64,000 nt of DNA from Nonomuraea sp. SYSU D8015. GTDB lineage: Bacteria; Actinomycetota; Actinomycetes; Streptosporangiales; Streptosporangiaceae. A model generated the notes under the pieces. That model was given only the letters and a program-made list of their open reading frames with translations, was not told where the DNA came from and made no database searches. Shown here one piece after another: positions 1-8,968 of this stretch. Location of the stretch: the NCBI RefSeq assembly GCF_008065375.1, contig NZ_VJYI01000013.1, positions 1 through 64,000 on the forward strand, in the 5' to 3' direction. The position numbers and the translations under genes were made by a program. Numbering within the stretch: position 1 is the stretch's first letter; each line of letters starts with the position of its first letter.

Positions 1-2186
1 TCGCGGCGGCGGGGAACAGCGGCCCCGCCGGCAGGGTGTCCACTCCCGGCAGCGCCGACGCGGCGCTGACCGTGGGCGCGGTGGACAAGCAGGGCCGCAT
101 GGCCGACTTCTCCAGCCCCGGGCCGCGCGTGAGCGACCACGCGATCAAACCCGACGTGACCGCACCGGGCGTGGACATCATGGCCGCCGCCGTCGGGGGC
201 GGATACCGGTCGCTGAGCGGCACCTCGATGGCCGCGCCGCATGTGACGGGGGCGGCGGCCATCCTGGCGCAGCGCCATCCGGAGTGGACGGGCGCACAGC
301 TCAAGGCCGCGCTGACCGGCAGCGCCGCCCCGGCCCAGGAGGCGACGCTCTACCAGCAGGGGGCCGGCCTGATCGACCTGCAGCGTGCGCTGAAGCAGCA
401 GGTCTCGACTCTGCAGGGCAACCTGTGGACGACGTTCCCGTGGAACGGCTCCGGCCGGCGTACGGCGACCAGAACGATCACCTACGCCAACGCGGGTGAC
501 GAGCCGGTCACCCTCGACCTGTCGGCGCAGGGCGAGGTGCTGAAGCTGCCGGACGACCGCGTCACGGTCCCGGCCAAAGGCCGGGCGTCGGTCACGCTCA
601 CCATCGACGCCGGGGGGAAGGCGCCTGGCGACTATCCGGGGACGGTCACGGCCACGTCCGGCGAGACGGTGATCCGCACGCTGGCCGGCGCGTACGTCGA
701 GCCGGAGTCGTACGACGTCACCATCACCGTCCTCAACAGGCAAGGCATTCCGATCACCCCCTGGCTCAGCGAGATCTACGACGCGAAGAGCGGGAGTGTC
801 CATTTTCCGGCCTTCCGCAACGGCGTGGCCCGTGTCCGGCTGCCCAAGGGCGAGTGGAACCTCTACACCGACATCTCAGAAAAGCTCGACGCAAAGCCGA
901 TCACAACGCTCGCCGTCTCCCCGCTGACGATCGACGGCGGCGATCAGCGGCTCACGGTGGACGCGCGGCAGGCCAAGGCGGCCAGGGTCACGCTCGACGA
1001 CCCCAGCGCCATGCTGAAGCCCGGATACAACGTCAGACTGGTCCATGGCGCGTGGAACATCTCGCCCGGATCTGGCCGCGGGGACGTCAACTCCCAATTC
1101 TTCGTCATTCCCGCCCGTGTGCCAGGTCTGACCTACAGCCTCGGAACCAGGTGGCTCAGCAAGGACGTGTCGCCCAGCCCGTATGTCTACGACCTCGTCG
1201 ATCATCGGACGGACGGCCTTCCTGAAGATCCCGCCCACGACGCCAGGCAGAAGGACCTGGCGAAGGTCACCGCGACCTATCGGGCGTCAGGAGTGGCGGC
1301 CATGGGCACGCCGGCGGGCGGAGTGCGCCACAGCTCGCTGGGTGGGTTCATGCTGCCTCTGGTCGGCGACATCTCGCTGCCCGGCACGCTCGTCCACTAC
1401 CGGACTCCCGGGCTGACCTACGACAGCGGGATCGAGATCGGCACCGCGCTGATCATCGATGGCGGCCGGCTCATGAAGCGCGGTCACACCAGGGAGGTGT
1501 GGAACGCCGCGGTCACCGGGCCGTCGCTCCTGCTGCCGGGCGGCAGCCGTACCGGGGACAAGCTGACCTTCTCCGGAGTGGGGCTGTTCGCCGACGGGGA
1601 TCGGGGGCGTACGGGCTCGGACCTCGCCGCCACCGGCACCGTCACGCTCGCCAAGGACGGGCAGGAGCTCGCCAGGGCCGATCTCGTCGACTGCGTCTTC
1701 TACGAGCCGGAGCGGTGCGGACTGGTCGCCGATCTTCCCCCAGAGTCCGGCGCGTACACGCTGACCGCCTCGATGCGCAGGCAGGTGCCGCACACGGCGC
1801 TGTCCACCGCCGTGGAGTCCGTGTGGACGTTCAGGTCCGCGACCACGGCCGGGGAACGACCGCTGCCGCTGATGGCGGTCCGCTACCGCCCCGCAGGACT
1901 GGACGACTCCAACCGCGCCGCACCGGGCACCACGACCCGTCTGCCGCTGTGGATCGAGCGCAATCTCGGATCCACGGAGGCCAGGGCGGCGTCGGTCCGG
2001 CTGGAGATGTCCACCGACGACGGCGCGAGCTGGCACCGCGTACCGGTCCGCCGCAACGGCTCGGGCTGGACCGCCGAGCTGCCGAATCCCCGTACGGAGG
2101 GATTCGTCTCCCTCCGTGCGACGGTGACGGACACGGCAGGCGCCGGCCTGACCCAAACCGTCATCCGCGCCTACGCCGTCGGCTGA
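1..2186 (+). CDS. S8 subtilisin-like serine peptidase, 3' part
   Basis: The frame is already open at base 3 and runs off the left edge, so the signal peptide, propeptide and the catalytic Asp and His are not in the window. The first visible residues read AAAGNSGP, the oxyanion-hole Asn block of subtilases. About 65 residues on, GTSMAAPHVTG contains the catalytic Ser (codon at 225-227). After the catalytic domain come roughly 600 residues rich in beta structure, as in large secreted actinobacterial subtilases with Ig-like or Fn3-like C-terminal modules. The role is therefore probably extracellular proteolysis. The GTG at 36 is not the real start because the upstream codons are coding. It converges on the gene ending at 2265. 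Confidence 0.93.
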   Translation, partial: AAAGNSGPAGRVSTPGSADAALTVGAVDKQGRMADFSSPGPRVSDHAIKPDVTAPGVDIMAAAVGGGYRSLSGTSMAAPHVTGAAAILAQRHPEWTGAQLKAALTGSAAPAQEATLYQQGAGLIDLQRALKQQVSTLQGNLWTTFPWNGSGRRTATRTITYANAGDEPVTLDLSAQGEVLKLPDDRVTVPAKGRASVTLTIDAGGKAPGDYPGTVTATSGETVIRTLAGAYVEPESYDVTITVLNRQGIPITPWLSEIYDAKSGSVHFPAFRNGVARVRLPKGEWNLYTDISEKLDAKPITTLAVSPLTIDGGDQRLTVDARQAKAARVTLDDPSAMLKPGYNVRLVHGAWNISPGSGRGDVNSQFFVIPARVPGLTYSLGTRWLSKDVSPSPYVYDLVDHRTDGLPEDPAHDARQKDLAKVTATYRASGVAAMGTPAGGVRHSSLGGFMLPLVGDISLPGTLVHYRTPGLTYDSGIEIGTALIIDGGRLMKRGHTREVWNAAVTGPSLLLPGGSRTGDKLTFSGVGLFADGDRGRTGSDLAATGTVTLAKDGQELARADLVDCVFYEPERCGLVADLPPESGAYTLTASMRRQVPHTALSTAVESVWTFRSATTAGERPLPLMAVRYRPAGLDDSNRAAPGTTTRLPLWIERNLGSTEARAASVRLEMSTDDGASWHRVPVRRNGSGWTAELPNPRTEGFVSLRATVTDTAGAGLTQTVIRAYAVG

Positions 2187-2264
2187 CCGGCGTCCCTTCC
2201 CGCTCGCCCAGGCCCGGTCGCGACCGCGCCGCGCCGGGGCGAGCTCCCACGGCCCCACCGGGAG

Positions 2265-3407
2265 TCAGGGTTCGGAGGTGAAGGACGGCCACCAGGTGGA
2301 GCGAGGGTCCGTCCAGCCGGTCAGCGGCGTGACCTCCTGCTCGCCCGCCACACGGACCAGCACGAGGCGGTAGCGGGAGCTGTCACCGCTCTCCTGCATC
2401 CAGGCGATCAGATGCGTGTCATCGGCCCACGCCAGCGACCGCACGATGGGGTGCCCGCCGCCCGGCTCCAGCAGCGTGGTCTCCCCGGAGGCCACGTCCG
2501 CGACGAAGGGGGCCGAACCGCTCCGGCCGCCCATGGCCAGGAGCCGGCCGTCGGGTGACAGCCCGGCGTCCTGGTCGCTCAGAGACTCCTGGGCGGGTCC
2601 CGGCTGAGTGCGCCCGGTGAGGTCGTAGTACTTGCGGGGTCGCTGGCGTTCGCCGCTGTCCTCCCAGATCAGCGAGCCGTCGGGGCTCCAGGACAGATCG
2701 CTGCGCACGCCGGGGCCGCCGGGCAGCCTGTGGAAGGCGGCCTCGCCGCTCGCCACGTCCACGATGGCGAAGCCGGTTCGGGAATTCCGCTCGTCCGGCA
2801 CGTCGCCGGGGTCGTCGAGGAGTCCGGGGTCGAAGTCGTACGTGGTCACCAGGAGCCGCTGCCCGTCCGGCGACCAGGCGACGCTCCCGGCGGCGGCCCG
2901 GCCGAGGTCGATCCAGCGCCGTACCGTGCCGCCGGCCGTGTCGGCCAGGCCGATCCGGCGCGCGGGCAGCGTCTTCTCCAGCACCGCGGCCGTCCGCCCG
3001 CCGGGCGCCACGGCCACCCAGCCCCACGGCGTCGGGCCGTAGCGGCCGGTGTCCGGGTCGAGCACGTGCCAGGCGCAATCCGAGGTGCTCGGCGCGCAGG
3101 AGGCGTACGCGGTGAGCGTGACGCGCCCGGCGGCGACGCGTTGCACAGGTGTCGCACGGCCGGGATCGGCCGCTATGCCGTCCGCGATCCGGCTGGTGGC
3201 GACCTGGGGGTCGTCCGGTGCGACGAGGGAAGGCACCGTGATCACGCCGACGGTGACGGCGGCGACCAGCGCGGCCGCCGTGGTGGCCGTCCGCCTGATC
3301 CGCATGCGCGTACGCTGCCGCCACGCGGCCCCCGCCACGCCGGCCGGCAGCCTGGCCTCGTCGGCCACCGTGCCGAGCGCGTCTTTCACCAGTTCGTCAG
3401 CGTTCAT
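2265..3407 (-). CDS. Membrane-anchored beta-propeller protein, probable partner of the SigE-family sigma factor
   Basis: A 380-residue protein with a short cytoplasmic N-terminus (about 40 residues, ending in Arg-rich sequence), one membrane span near residues 41-62, and a long extracytoplasmic region. Blades such as SVAWSPDGQRLLV and LSWSPDGSLIW resemble TolB/WD40-like propellers. Its ATG overlaps the last 11 bases of the sigma-factor gene, so the two are cotranscribed and probably translationally coupled. SigE-family sigma factors are commonly followed by such a membrane protein, so an anti-sigma or signal-sensing role is likely. No classical anti-sigma zinc-finger motif was seen. The role is inference; the gene itself is secure. 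Confidence 0.82.
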   Translation of the reverse strand: MNADELVKDALGTVADEARLPAGVAGAAWRQRTRMRIRRTATTAAALVAAVTVGVITVPSLVAPDDPQVATSRIADGIAADPGRATPVQRVAAGRVTLTAYASCAPSTSDCAWHVLDPDTGRYGPTPWGWVAVAPGGRTAAVLEKTLPARRIGLADTAGGTVRRWIDLGRAAAGSVAWSPDGQRLLVTTYDFDPGLLDDPGDVPDERNSRTGFAIVDVASGEAAFHRLPGGPGVRSDLSWSPDGSLIWEDSGERQRPRKYYDLTGRTQPGPAQESLSDQDAGLSPDGRLLAMGGRSGSAPFVADVASGETTLLEPGGGHPIVRSLAWADDTHLIAWMQESGDSSRYRLVLVRVAGEQEVTPLTGWTDPRSTWWPSFTSEP

Positions 3408-3921
3408 GTCTAGCCTCCCCAGTCCGGATGTACAGGTCGTGGAGCTCCGGGCACAGCTGCAGGAGCCGGGCCAGGGCCCGATGGGCGGTGCTGCGTACCG
3501 TGCCGATGCTGCAGCCGAGGGTGGCGGCCACCGTCGACTCCGACTGGTCCTCGAAGTAGCGGAGCACGAGCACGGCCCGCTGTTTGGCGGTCAGCTTGCC
3601 GAGCGCCTTCTGGACCACGATCTTGAGGTCGACGTCGTACGTCGCGTCCGCGCCCGCCTGCTCGGGGAGCTCCGCGACGGCGTATTCCCTCCTGCGCCGC
3701 CACCAGGAGATCTGCTGGCGGTACATCACCTGCCGGAGATAGGCCTCCGGGTCGTCGATCTTGTGCCATTTGAGCGCCGTCTTGGCCAGGCTGGTCTGCA
3801 GCAGGTCCTCGGCGGCGTGCTGGTCACCGGCCGTCAGCAGATAGGCCAGGCGGATGAACGTGGGCGAGCGCGCCGCCACGAACTCGTCGAACGCGCGCCG
3901 GCCCGCGGAATCCCCGATCAC
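3397..3921 (-). CDS. SigE-family RNA polymerase sigma factor
   Basis: A 174-residue ECF-type sigma factor with region 2 (FDEFVAARSPTFIRLAYLLTAG, then AEDLLQTSLAKTALKW) and region 4 (LTAKQRAVLVLRYFEDQSE, then SIGTVRSTAHRAL helix-turn-helix). WWRRRREY is typical of the SigE/SigK-like group of actinobacteria. An open frame extends upstream to 4095. I chose the GTG at 3921 because it gives the usual length, starts with the family-like IGDSAGRRAFDEF, and has a GAGGA-like ribosome-binding site just upstream. It is followed without a gap by its membrane partner. It should direct core RNA polymerase to a small regulon, possibly including itself. Confidence 0.9.
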   Translation of the reverse strand: MIGDSAGRRAFDEFVAARSPTFIRLAYLLTAGDQHAAEDLLQTSLAKTALKWHKIDDPEAYLRQVMYRQQISWWRRRREYAVAELPEQAGADATYDVDLKIVVQKALGKLTAKQRAVLVLRYFEDQSESTVAATLGCSIGTVRSTAHRALARLLQLCPELHDLYIRTGEARHER

Positions 3922-4190
3922 CTGGAGTCCTCGCCACGCAACCGGGCGATCGAGTATGGAGGTTTCACGGTCGTCAGTGCTCCGCTCTTCTCGACAAACG
4001 ATGACAAAGCACGCGATCAGGTAGATGCGCGCCCTTTCGGTTTTGTTGTCATAAGGACGCGGCAGGGTGAGGCAATCTTTGCGACTTGTTCGCAACTCCA
4101 GACGCCGACGACGGTCTCGGCTTGCGCTCAGCGCCGCTTCGTGCGTACAGTGTTCGCATCAAGTGAACGTTGTGCGCAAGGAGGAACGAC

Positions 4191-5468
4191 ATGTCGAAGA
4201 GCGCGAGCTGGGAGATGAAGGGCACGTGGGACAGCAAGGGTGCCTGGGACACCAAGGGGCGCTGGGAAGAGCGGGGAGCCGACGGGCTGGCGGAGGGCGG
4301 GCTGCGGCGGATGGGCCGGGTGCTGGGCGGGCACGTGGAAGCCGGAGCCGTCCCCGGCCTGGTCGCGCTGGTCAGCCGGGGAGGCGACACCCACGTCGAG
4401 GTCATGGGCACGATGCACGCGGGCGGCCCCGAGCCGATGCGGCGGGACACGATCTTCCGGATGGCGTCGCTGACCAAGCCCGTGACGGCCGCCGCAGTGA
4501 TGATCCTCGTCGAGGAGTGCCGGCTCCGGCTGGACGACCCGGTCGACGAGTGGCTCCCTGAGCTGGCGAACCGCCAGGTGCTCTCACGGATCGACGCCAC
4601 GCTGGACGACACGGTGCCAGCGGCCCGCCCGATCACCGTACGCGACCTGCTGACCTTCACCTTCGGCTTCGGCGTCGTCCTGGCGCCGCCGGACACGTAC
4701 CCGATCCAGACCGCCATCCGCGAGCTCGGCCTGGACACCACCTCCCCCGGCTTCGGGCCGGAGGAGTGGATCCGCCGGCTCGGGACTCTGCCGCTGATGC
4801 ACCAGCCGGGCGAGCTGTGGCAGTACCACGTCGGCTCCGACGTGCTCGGTGTGCTCGTCGGCAGGGTGACCGGGCAGTCGCTTGAGGAGTTCATGCGCGA
4901 GCGGCTGTTCGGGCCGCTCGGCATGAAGGACACCGGCTTCCACGTGCCCGCCGACCAGATCCACCGGCTGCCGACCAGCTACGCGCACGACCCGGAGAAC
5001 GGCGAACTGGTGGTGTGGGACGAGGCCGCCACCGGGAAGTACAGCAGCCCGCCGGTGTTCCAGGCGGGCGGCGACGGGCTGGTCTCGACCGTGGACGACT
5101 ACCACGCCTTCTTCCGGATGCTGCTGAACAAGGGCACGTTCAACGGCGAGCGGGTGCTGTCGCGGGCCTCGGTCGAGCTGATGACGATGGACCACCTGAC
5201 GCCCGGGCAGAAGACCGAGAAGGACGCCTTCGGCGACCATTTCGGCCGGCACGGCGGGTTCGGCTTCGGCATGGCGGTGCGCACCCACCGCCGCGACCTG
5301 GCCTCGCCCGGCCAGTTCGGCTGGGACGGCGGCCTCGGCACCACCGCGTACGCCGACCCCGCCGAAGGGCTCTTCGGCATCCTGCTGACCCAGAGCGCGA
5401 TGGACTCGGCGCACACGCCCCGACTCCACCGCGACTTCTGGACCACCGCCTACCAGGCGATCAACTGA
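4191..5468 (+). CDS. Serine beta-lactamase-like hydrolase (class C / esterase fold)
   Basis: A 425-residue protein of the beta-lactamase/D-alanyl-D-alanine carboxypeptidase-like family. The catalytic SxxK is Ser93-Leu-Thr-Lys96 in RMASLTKPV, and a Tyr-based second motif sits in WQYHVGSDVLG. The ATG at 4191 is preceded by a strong AAGGAGG. No signal peptide is visible, so it is probably a cytoplasmic esterase or amidase rather than an antibiotic-resistance enzyme. The N-terminus carries four imperfect six-residue units (SWEMKG, TWDSKG, AWDTKG, RWEERG) before the hydrolase domain starts near residue 30. It is transcribed away from the sigma-factor gene, with about 270 bases between the two starts. 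Confidence 0.88.
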   Translation: MSKSASWEMKGTWDSKGAWDTKGRWEERGADGLAEGGLRRMGRVLGGHVEAGAVPGLVALVSRGGDTHVEVMGTMHAGGPEPMRRDTIFRMASLTKPVTAAAVMILVEECRLRLDDPVDEWLPELANRQVLSRIDATLDDTVPAARPITVRDLLTFTFGFGVVLAPPDTYPIQTAIRELGLDTTSPGFGPEEWIRRLGTLPLMHQPGELWQYHVGSDVLGVLVGRVTGQSLEEFMRERLFGPLGMKDTGFHVPADQIHRLPTSYAHDPENGELVVWDEAATGKYSSPPVFQAGGDGLVSTVDDYHAFFRMLLNKGTFNGERVLSRASVELMTMDHLTPGQKTEKDAFGDHFGRHGGFGFGMAVRTHRRDLASPGQFGWDGGLGTTAYADPAEGLFGILLTQSAMDSAHTPRLHRDFWTTAYQAIN

Positions 5469-5469
5469 C

Positions 5470-5778
5470 TATCCGAACGCGCGTACCTCCAGCAGCCCGA
5501 CCGAGGCTTGGCCGCTCTGCAGCACGACCCGCAGCCGGGTGGTGCTGACGGCGGTGAACGTGACCTTGTTGTAGGTCCCCGGCCGCGACTCCGTAGCCGC
5601 TCGGGCCGGCCACGTCCACGTACCCCCCGCCGTTCCAGTACTGCAGCTTCCACGAGGCGGGGACGCGCACTCCCCCTCCGTCGTCGAAGAAGCAGACCTC
5701 CGCCGACTTGATCGTCTGGGCCGATGACCAGGTCAGTTCGGCCCACTGGGGTGCCGTCGCCTGCCATCGTCGTCTCAT
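5470..5778 (-). pseudogene. Collapsed secreted-glycosidase gene: intact 5' signals joined to a C-terminal domain remnant
   Basis: Reading leftwards, an ATG at 5778 follows GGAGG by seven bases and begins MRRRW, as a signal peptide would. The frame then passes straight into QWAELTWSSAQTIKSAEV, SWKLQYWNG and GYVDVAG, which looks like the C-terminal beta-sandwich found on GH127-like and other secreted glycosidases. Near 5590 the frame breaks. The other frame continues sensibly with TYNKVTFTAV, RLRVVLQSGQ and SVGLLEVRAFG before a stop at 5470. The middle of the gene is missing and there is a frameshift, so it cannot make an enzyme. The assignment to GH127 is a guess from the C-terminal domain only. 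Confidence 0.72.
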
Positions 5779-5792
5779 CGAGAGACCTCCGA

Positions 5793-5808
5793 GTGTTAGC
5801 GTTAACAC
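5793..5808. promoter_or_regulatory. LacI-family operator upstream of the collapsed glycosidase gene
   Basis: GTGTTAGCGTTAACAC has perfect six-base arms around GCGT. This is the form of LacI/GntR-fold sugar-regulator operators seen before actinobacterial glycosidase genes. It lies 15 bases upstream of the remnant ATG at 5778, immediately beyond its GGAGG. A second GCGTTA half-site follows at 5812-5817. Confidence 0.7.
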
Positions 5809-5955
5809 GTAGCGTTATGTCACATATCGGGCCAAGCGCACCGAGTGTTGGGGTGTCCACAGACACTGTCAAGGCGGGGCGTACCCACCAGTAAAGAACC
5901 CGTACGGCGAGCTGCGGACCACGGGGGCCGGCGGCTGAAAGTTACATTTTCCTCG

Positions 5956-6825
5956 ATGACGACGATCCTCGACACCCACAGCATGGTGCTGCGCCGCCTC
6001 CTGCCCGGCGACGAACCGACCTCCCTGACCGTCCGCCGGGGCCAGTTCCACGACGTGGTCATCGGGTCGGACCGCGTCGTGTATCTGCCGCGCACCGAGG
6101 CCGCCGCCGCCCGGATGCCCCGGCGGGCCGCCGTCCTCCGCGTCCTTGCCGGGCTGGACCTCGGCTTCCGCACGCCCGAGCCACTGGTGGCCGAGCCGCC
6201 GTTCCTCGTCGTCGGCCGCGTTCCCGGAGCGCCGCTGGCAGGACCTCTGGTTCCACAGGCTGTGGAGACGGTGGCGGCGCAGTACGCCGCCCTACTGGCC
6301 GGGCTGGCCCTCGCCGGCGCAGAGGAGGCGGTGAGAGCGGCGTTGCCCGAGGCGGCGGAGGACAGGTGGCGGCGCTTCGCGGACGACGTGCGGGAGGAGC
6401 TGTTTCCGCTCATGTCCGAGCGCGGACGCAGGCGGGCCGAACGCGAGCTCGCAGCGCTGGACGCCCTCCCCCGCCTCACCACGGCGGTGGTGCACGGCGA
6501 CCTCGGCCCCGAGAACGTCCTGTGGGAGAAGGACGCCGACGGCCTGCCGCGCCTCAGCGGCGTGGTCGACTGGGACGAGGTCGCCCTCGGCGATCCGGCT
6601 GAGGACCTCGCCGCCATCGGCGCCGGTCACGGCCCGGCCCTGCTGGAACGCGTGCTAGCGCCGGACGGCGGGCCGGGCCCGGTGGAACGCCTGCTCCCGC
6701 CGGACGACGGGCTTGCGGCCCGCATTGCCGCGATCCAGGGCACGTTCGCCCTGCAGCAGGCCCTCTCCGCCCACCGCGACGGCGACCCGGAGGAGCTGGC
6801 GGACGGCCTGGCCGGCTACCGCTGA
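5956..6825 (+). CDS. Aminoglycoside phosphotransferase-like kinase
   Basis: A 289-residue protein with the phosphotransferase catalytic loop HGDLGPENVLW (His180, Asp182, Asn187) and the metal-binding DWDE about 25 residues later, in the order expected for the APH/choline-kinase fold. The N-terminal lobe is short, beginning with the DTHSMVLRRLLPGDEPTS region. The frame is open from 5845. The ATG at 5956 gives a family-like start, and no strong Shine-Dalgarno is visible, so a start at 5983 is also possible. The substrate is unknown; members phosphorylate aminoglycosides, homoserine, methylthioribose or other small molecules. It stands alone and is not clearly part of an operon. Confidence 0.82.
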   Translation: MTTILDTHSMVLRRLLPGDEPTSLTVRRGQFHDVVIGSDRVVYLPRTEAAAARMPRRAAVLRVLAGLDLGFRTPEPLVAEPPFLVVGRVPGAPLAGPLVPQAVETVAAQYAALLAGLALAGAEEAVRAALPEAAEDRWRRFADDVREELFPLMSERGRRRAERELAALDALPRLTTAVVHGDLGPENVLWEKDADGLPRLSGVVDWDEVALGDPAEDLAAIGAGHGPALLERVLAPDGGPGPVERLLPPDDGLAARIAAIQGTFALQQALSAHRDGDPEELADGLAGYR

Positions 6826-7020
6826 GGTGATAATCTGAGGCCCGGCGCCGTCCTGCGCCAGACCTTCTGACCGCGCGCCCACGCCGCGCGGCGACGCGAA
6901 GGCAGAGGGGATCGATGTCCTCGGGGCGATGGCTTCGATCGAGTCGGTTCTCTTCGGACGGCGGGTCGTGCAGCCGGAGCGTGGGTCCTTCGCACGGGTC
7001 CGCCTCGGGAGCCAGCCATC

Positions 7021-8043
7021 ATGACCGATCAGAAACACCTCAAGCGCCGGGTACGCGACCGCATGGCCAGGACCGGCGAGTCCTACACCACCGCCCGCCG
7101 CCGCGTCACCGCCCACGCCTCACACCCGCGGCACCACCACGAGTCGGCGCTGCTGCGGCGCGTGCTGGGCGGCGCCTACTCCGAGGCCATGCTTCTGGGG
7201 CTGGGCGGCGGCATCGGTTTCATGTACTTCGTCTTCGAGTACGCCGGCCACGCCCCGATGCTGACGATCGTGGCCCAGGCGCACCCCGAGCCGATGATCC
7301 CGCGGGCGCTGGAGCGGGCCGGCATCCCGTACGAGAGCCGCCGGACCGGCTCGGCCAAGGTCGCCGAGCGCAACCTGCGGGCCACACTCGACGCCGGCCG
7401 GCAGCCGATCTGCCGGGTCGCCCGCCACCAGCTGCCCTGGCGGCCGTCCCTCCCCTTCCCCGACCCCGTCGACGTGGCGGTGACCGGCCTCGACGGCGAC
7501 ACCGTGCACGTGTACGACGACGAGCCCGGCGAGCTGCCGCTGTCCGGGTTCATGGCGGCCTGGTCGGCGCTCAAGAAGGACAAACACCAGCTCATCGAGA
7601 TCACCGGGGCCGCGCCCGCCGGCGAGCCCGACGTGACGGGCGCGATCAGTGACACCGTCGCCAAGCTGACCGGCCCGGTGCTGGGAAACACCTTCGACGT
7701 CAACTTCGGCCTGTCGGGCATGCGCAAGCTGGCCGCCCAGCTCGCCGACACCACCGGCAAGCAGGGCTGGACCCGCCGGTTCGGCGACGACCCGGGATCG
7801 GCGCTCGACCGGCTGCACGACTGCCTGGAGATCGAGTACACCGCCCCCGGCGCCACCCGCCCCCTTTACGCCGACTTCCTCTCCGAGACCGGCCACACCG
7901 AGGCGGCCGAGGTCTACCGGGAGGCGGGGAGGCAGTGGTCGCGGGTGGCCACCGCCCGCACGCCGTTCCCTGAGCTGGCCGAACTCGTGAAGGAGGCCGT
8001 ACGACTCGAAGAGAAGGGAATGGCGCTGCTGCGGCCCGTCTAG
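7021..8043 (+). CDS. BtrH N-terminal domain / DUF4872 protein
   Basis: A 340-residue protein. After a basic N-terminus (KHLKRRVRDRM, GESYTTARRRV) comes a domain with SEAMLLGLGGGIGFMYFVFEY, the hallmark of the BtrH-like N-terminal domain named after the butirosin acyltransferase. The remaining two thirds matches the usual DUF4872 extension with its conserved EIT and SGMRKLAAQLADTTG segments. In many BtrH-like proteins a Cys follows the first His; here the position reads HHHESALL with no Cys, so acyl-transfer chemistry is doubtful. GGAG lies just before the ATG. No butirosin-type genes are nearby. The function is unknown. Confidence 0.8.
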   Translation: MTDQKHLKRRVRDRMARTGESYTTARRRVTAHASHPRHHHESALLRRVLGGAYSEAMLLGLGGGIGFMYFVFEYAGHAPMLTIVAQAHPEPMIPRALERAGIPYESRRTGSAKVAERNLRATLDAGRQPICRVARHQLPWRPSLPFPDPVDVAVTGLDGDTVHVYDDEPGELPLSGFMAAWSALKKDKHQLIEITGAAPAGEPDVTGAISDTVAKLTGPVLGNTFDVNFGLSGMRKLAAQLADTTGKQGWTRRFGDDPGSALDRLHDCLEIEYTAPGATRPLYADFLSETGHTEAAEVYREAGRQWSRVATARTPFPELAELVKEAVRLEEKGMALLRPV

Positions 8044-8069
8044 GACGGGGCCCGGCCAGGCGCCTGCGA

Positions 8070-8940
8070 TCAGGGGTGACGTGCGATTACAGCACGTGTG
8101 TCGCCCGCCCAGAGTCCTTCGACGCGGCCAGGAACATACCGGATCTGCTCGCACCCAGCTCGGCGCAGCAGCCGGACGACTTCGGCCCCCGGGCGCTCGG
8201 TCCAGCGGCGGCCGTCCCAGTGCATCAGGACCGCCGGTGTATCGGGCTGCTCCGGGAACTCACTGGGGTCGTAGCCTTGCGAGCCGACGGCTCACACGTC
8301 ATCGGGACCGGTGCCGCCGAGCGCATACGCATCCGCGGGCAGCGGTACCTTGTTCCAGGACCGCCCGTCCCAGTGCCTGGCGAAGCGCCCTCCGTCGACG
8401 GCCCACACGTCGTCGGGGCCGAACACCTCGAGGTCCGAGATCTGCTCATCGGTGCCGACCTCGTGGGGGATCTTCTGCCAGCGGGAGCCGTCCCAGCGGA
8501 AGGTCAACGAGCCGGGTGATTTCCTGGTCTGGAGGAGCCATACGTTGTCCGCCGCCGACGCGGCGATGTGCGCCGTATGTTCTTCCGTGAGGTCGGCGAC
8601 CTCCGGCGGCGGATCGGCCTGCCGCCAGCGGCTGCCGTCATAGTGCATCAGCAGGAGCTTCTTCTCCGCTACGTGTCCGACCGCCCCCGCCCCCCCGTGG
8701 CCCCGCGGCGGTGACGTCCCTCAGCGAGGTGTTCGTCTGTTCGCTTATGTATGCGTACCGCCAGCCGGTGCCACCGGTGGGGGTGGACACCGGCTTCGAG
8801 CCAGGTGTGGGCGTCTCATCGTCCGCGGGCGTGAGTATCGCGGCGCCGGTGGGCGAGGCGCTGGACTTCCCACCGGTCCCGGCGGAACATCCCGTCACCG
8901 CCACGGCCAGCACGACGATCATCGGGCTGACGATCTTCAT
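8070..8940 (-). pseudogene. Broken lipoprotein gene (frameshift plus nonsense)
   Basis: The gene starts MKIVSPMIVVLAVAVTGCSAG, a lipoprotein signal with the lipobox Cys at residue 18. After about 90 residues the frame runs into a G run (C7 on the plus strand at 8690-8696). Removing one base restores a continuous protein, AGAVGHVAEKKLLLMHYDGS, which goes on with repeated propeller-like motifs (HYDGSRW, FRWDGSRWQKI, RHWDGRSW). A second lesion is at 8292-8294, where GPDDV is followed by TGA where TGG is expected (GPDDVWAV occurs earlier). Coding sequence continues behind it (AVGSQGYDPSEF, LMHWDGRRW) to a stop at 8070. Two independent lesions make decay more likely than sequencing error. Confidence 0.75.
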
Positions 8941-8968
8941 CCCGACATGGTAGGCGTGCGGACGGCGG

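Noticed and set aside
4150..4175. GTTC and GAAC arms upstream of the serine hydrolase as a TetR-like operator
   Set aside because: Only four-base arms with a nine-base spacer; too weak, and no regulator gene is adjacent.
4191..5468. Beta-lactam resistance gene
   Set aside because: SxxK hydrolase, but no signal peptide and no resistance context; the esterase-like branch is more likely.
5956..6825. Aminoglycoside resistance kinase
   Set aside because: The catalytic loop fits the fold, but the broad family has many substrates and nothing nearby supports resistance.
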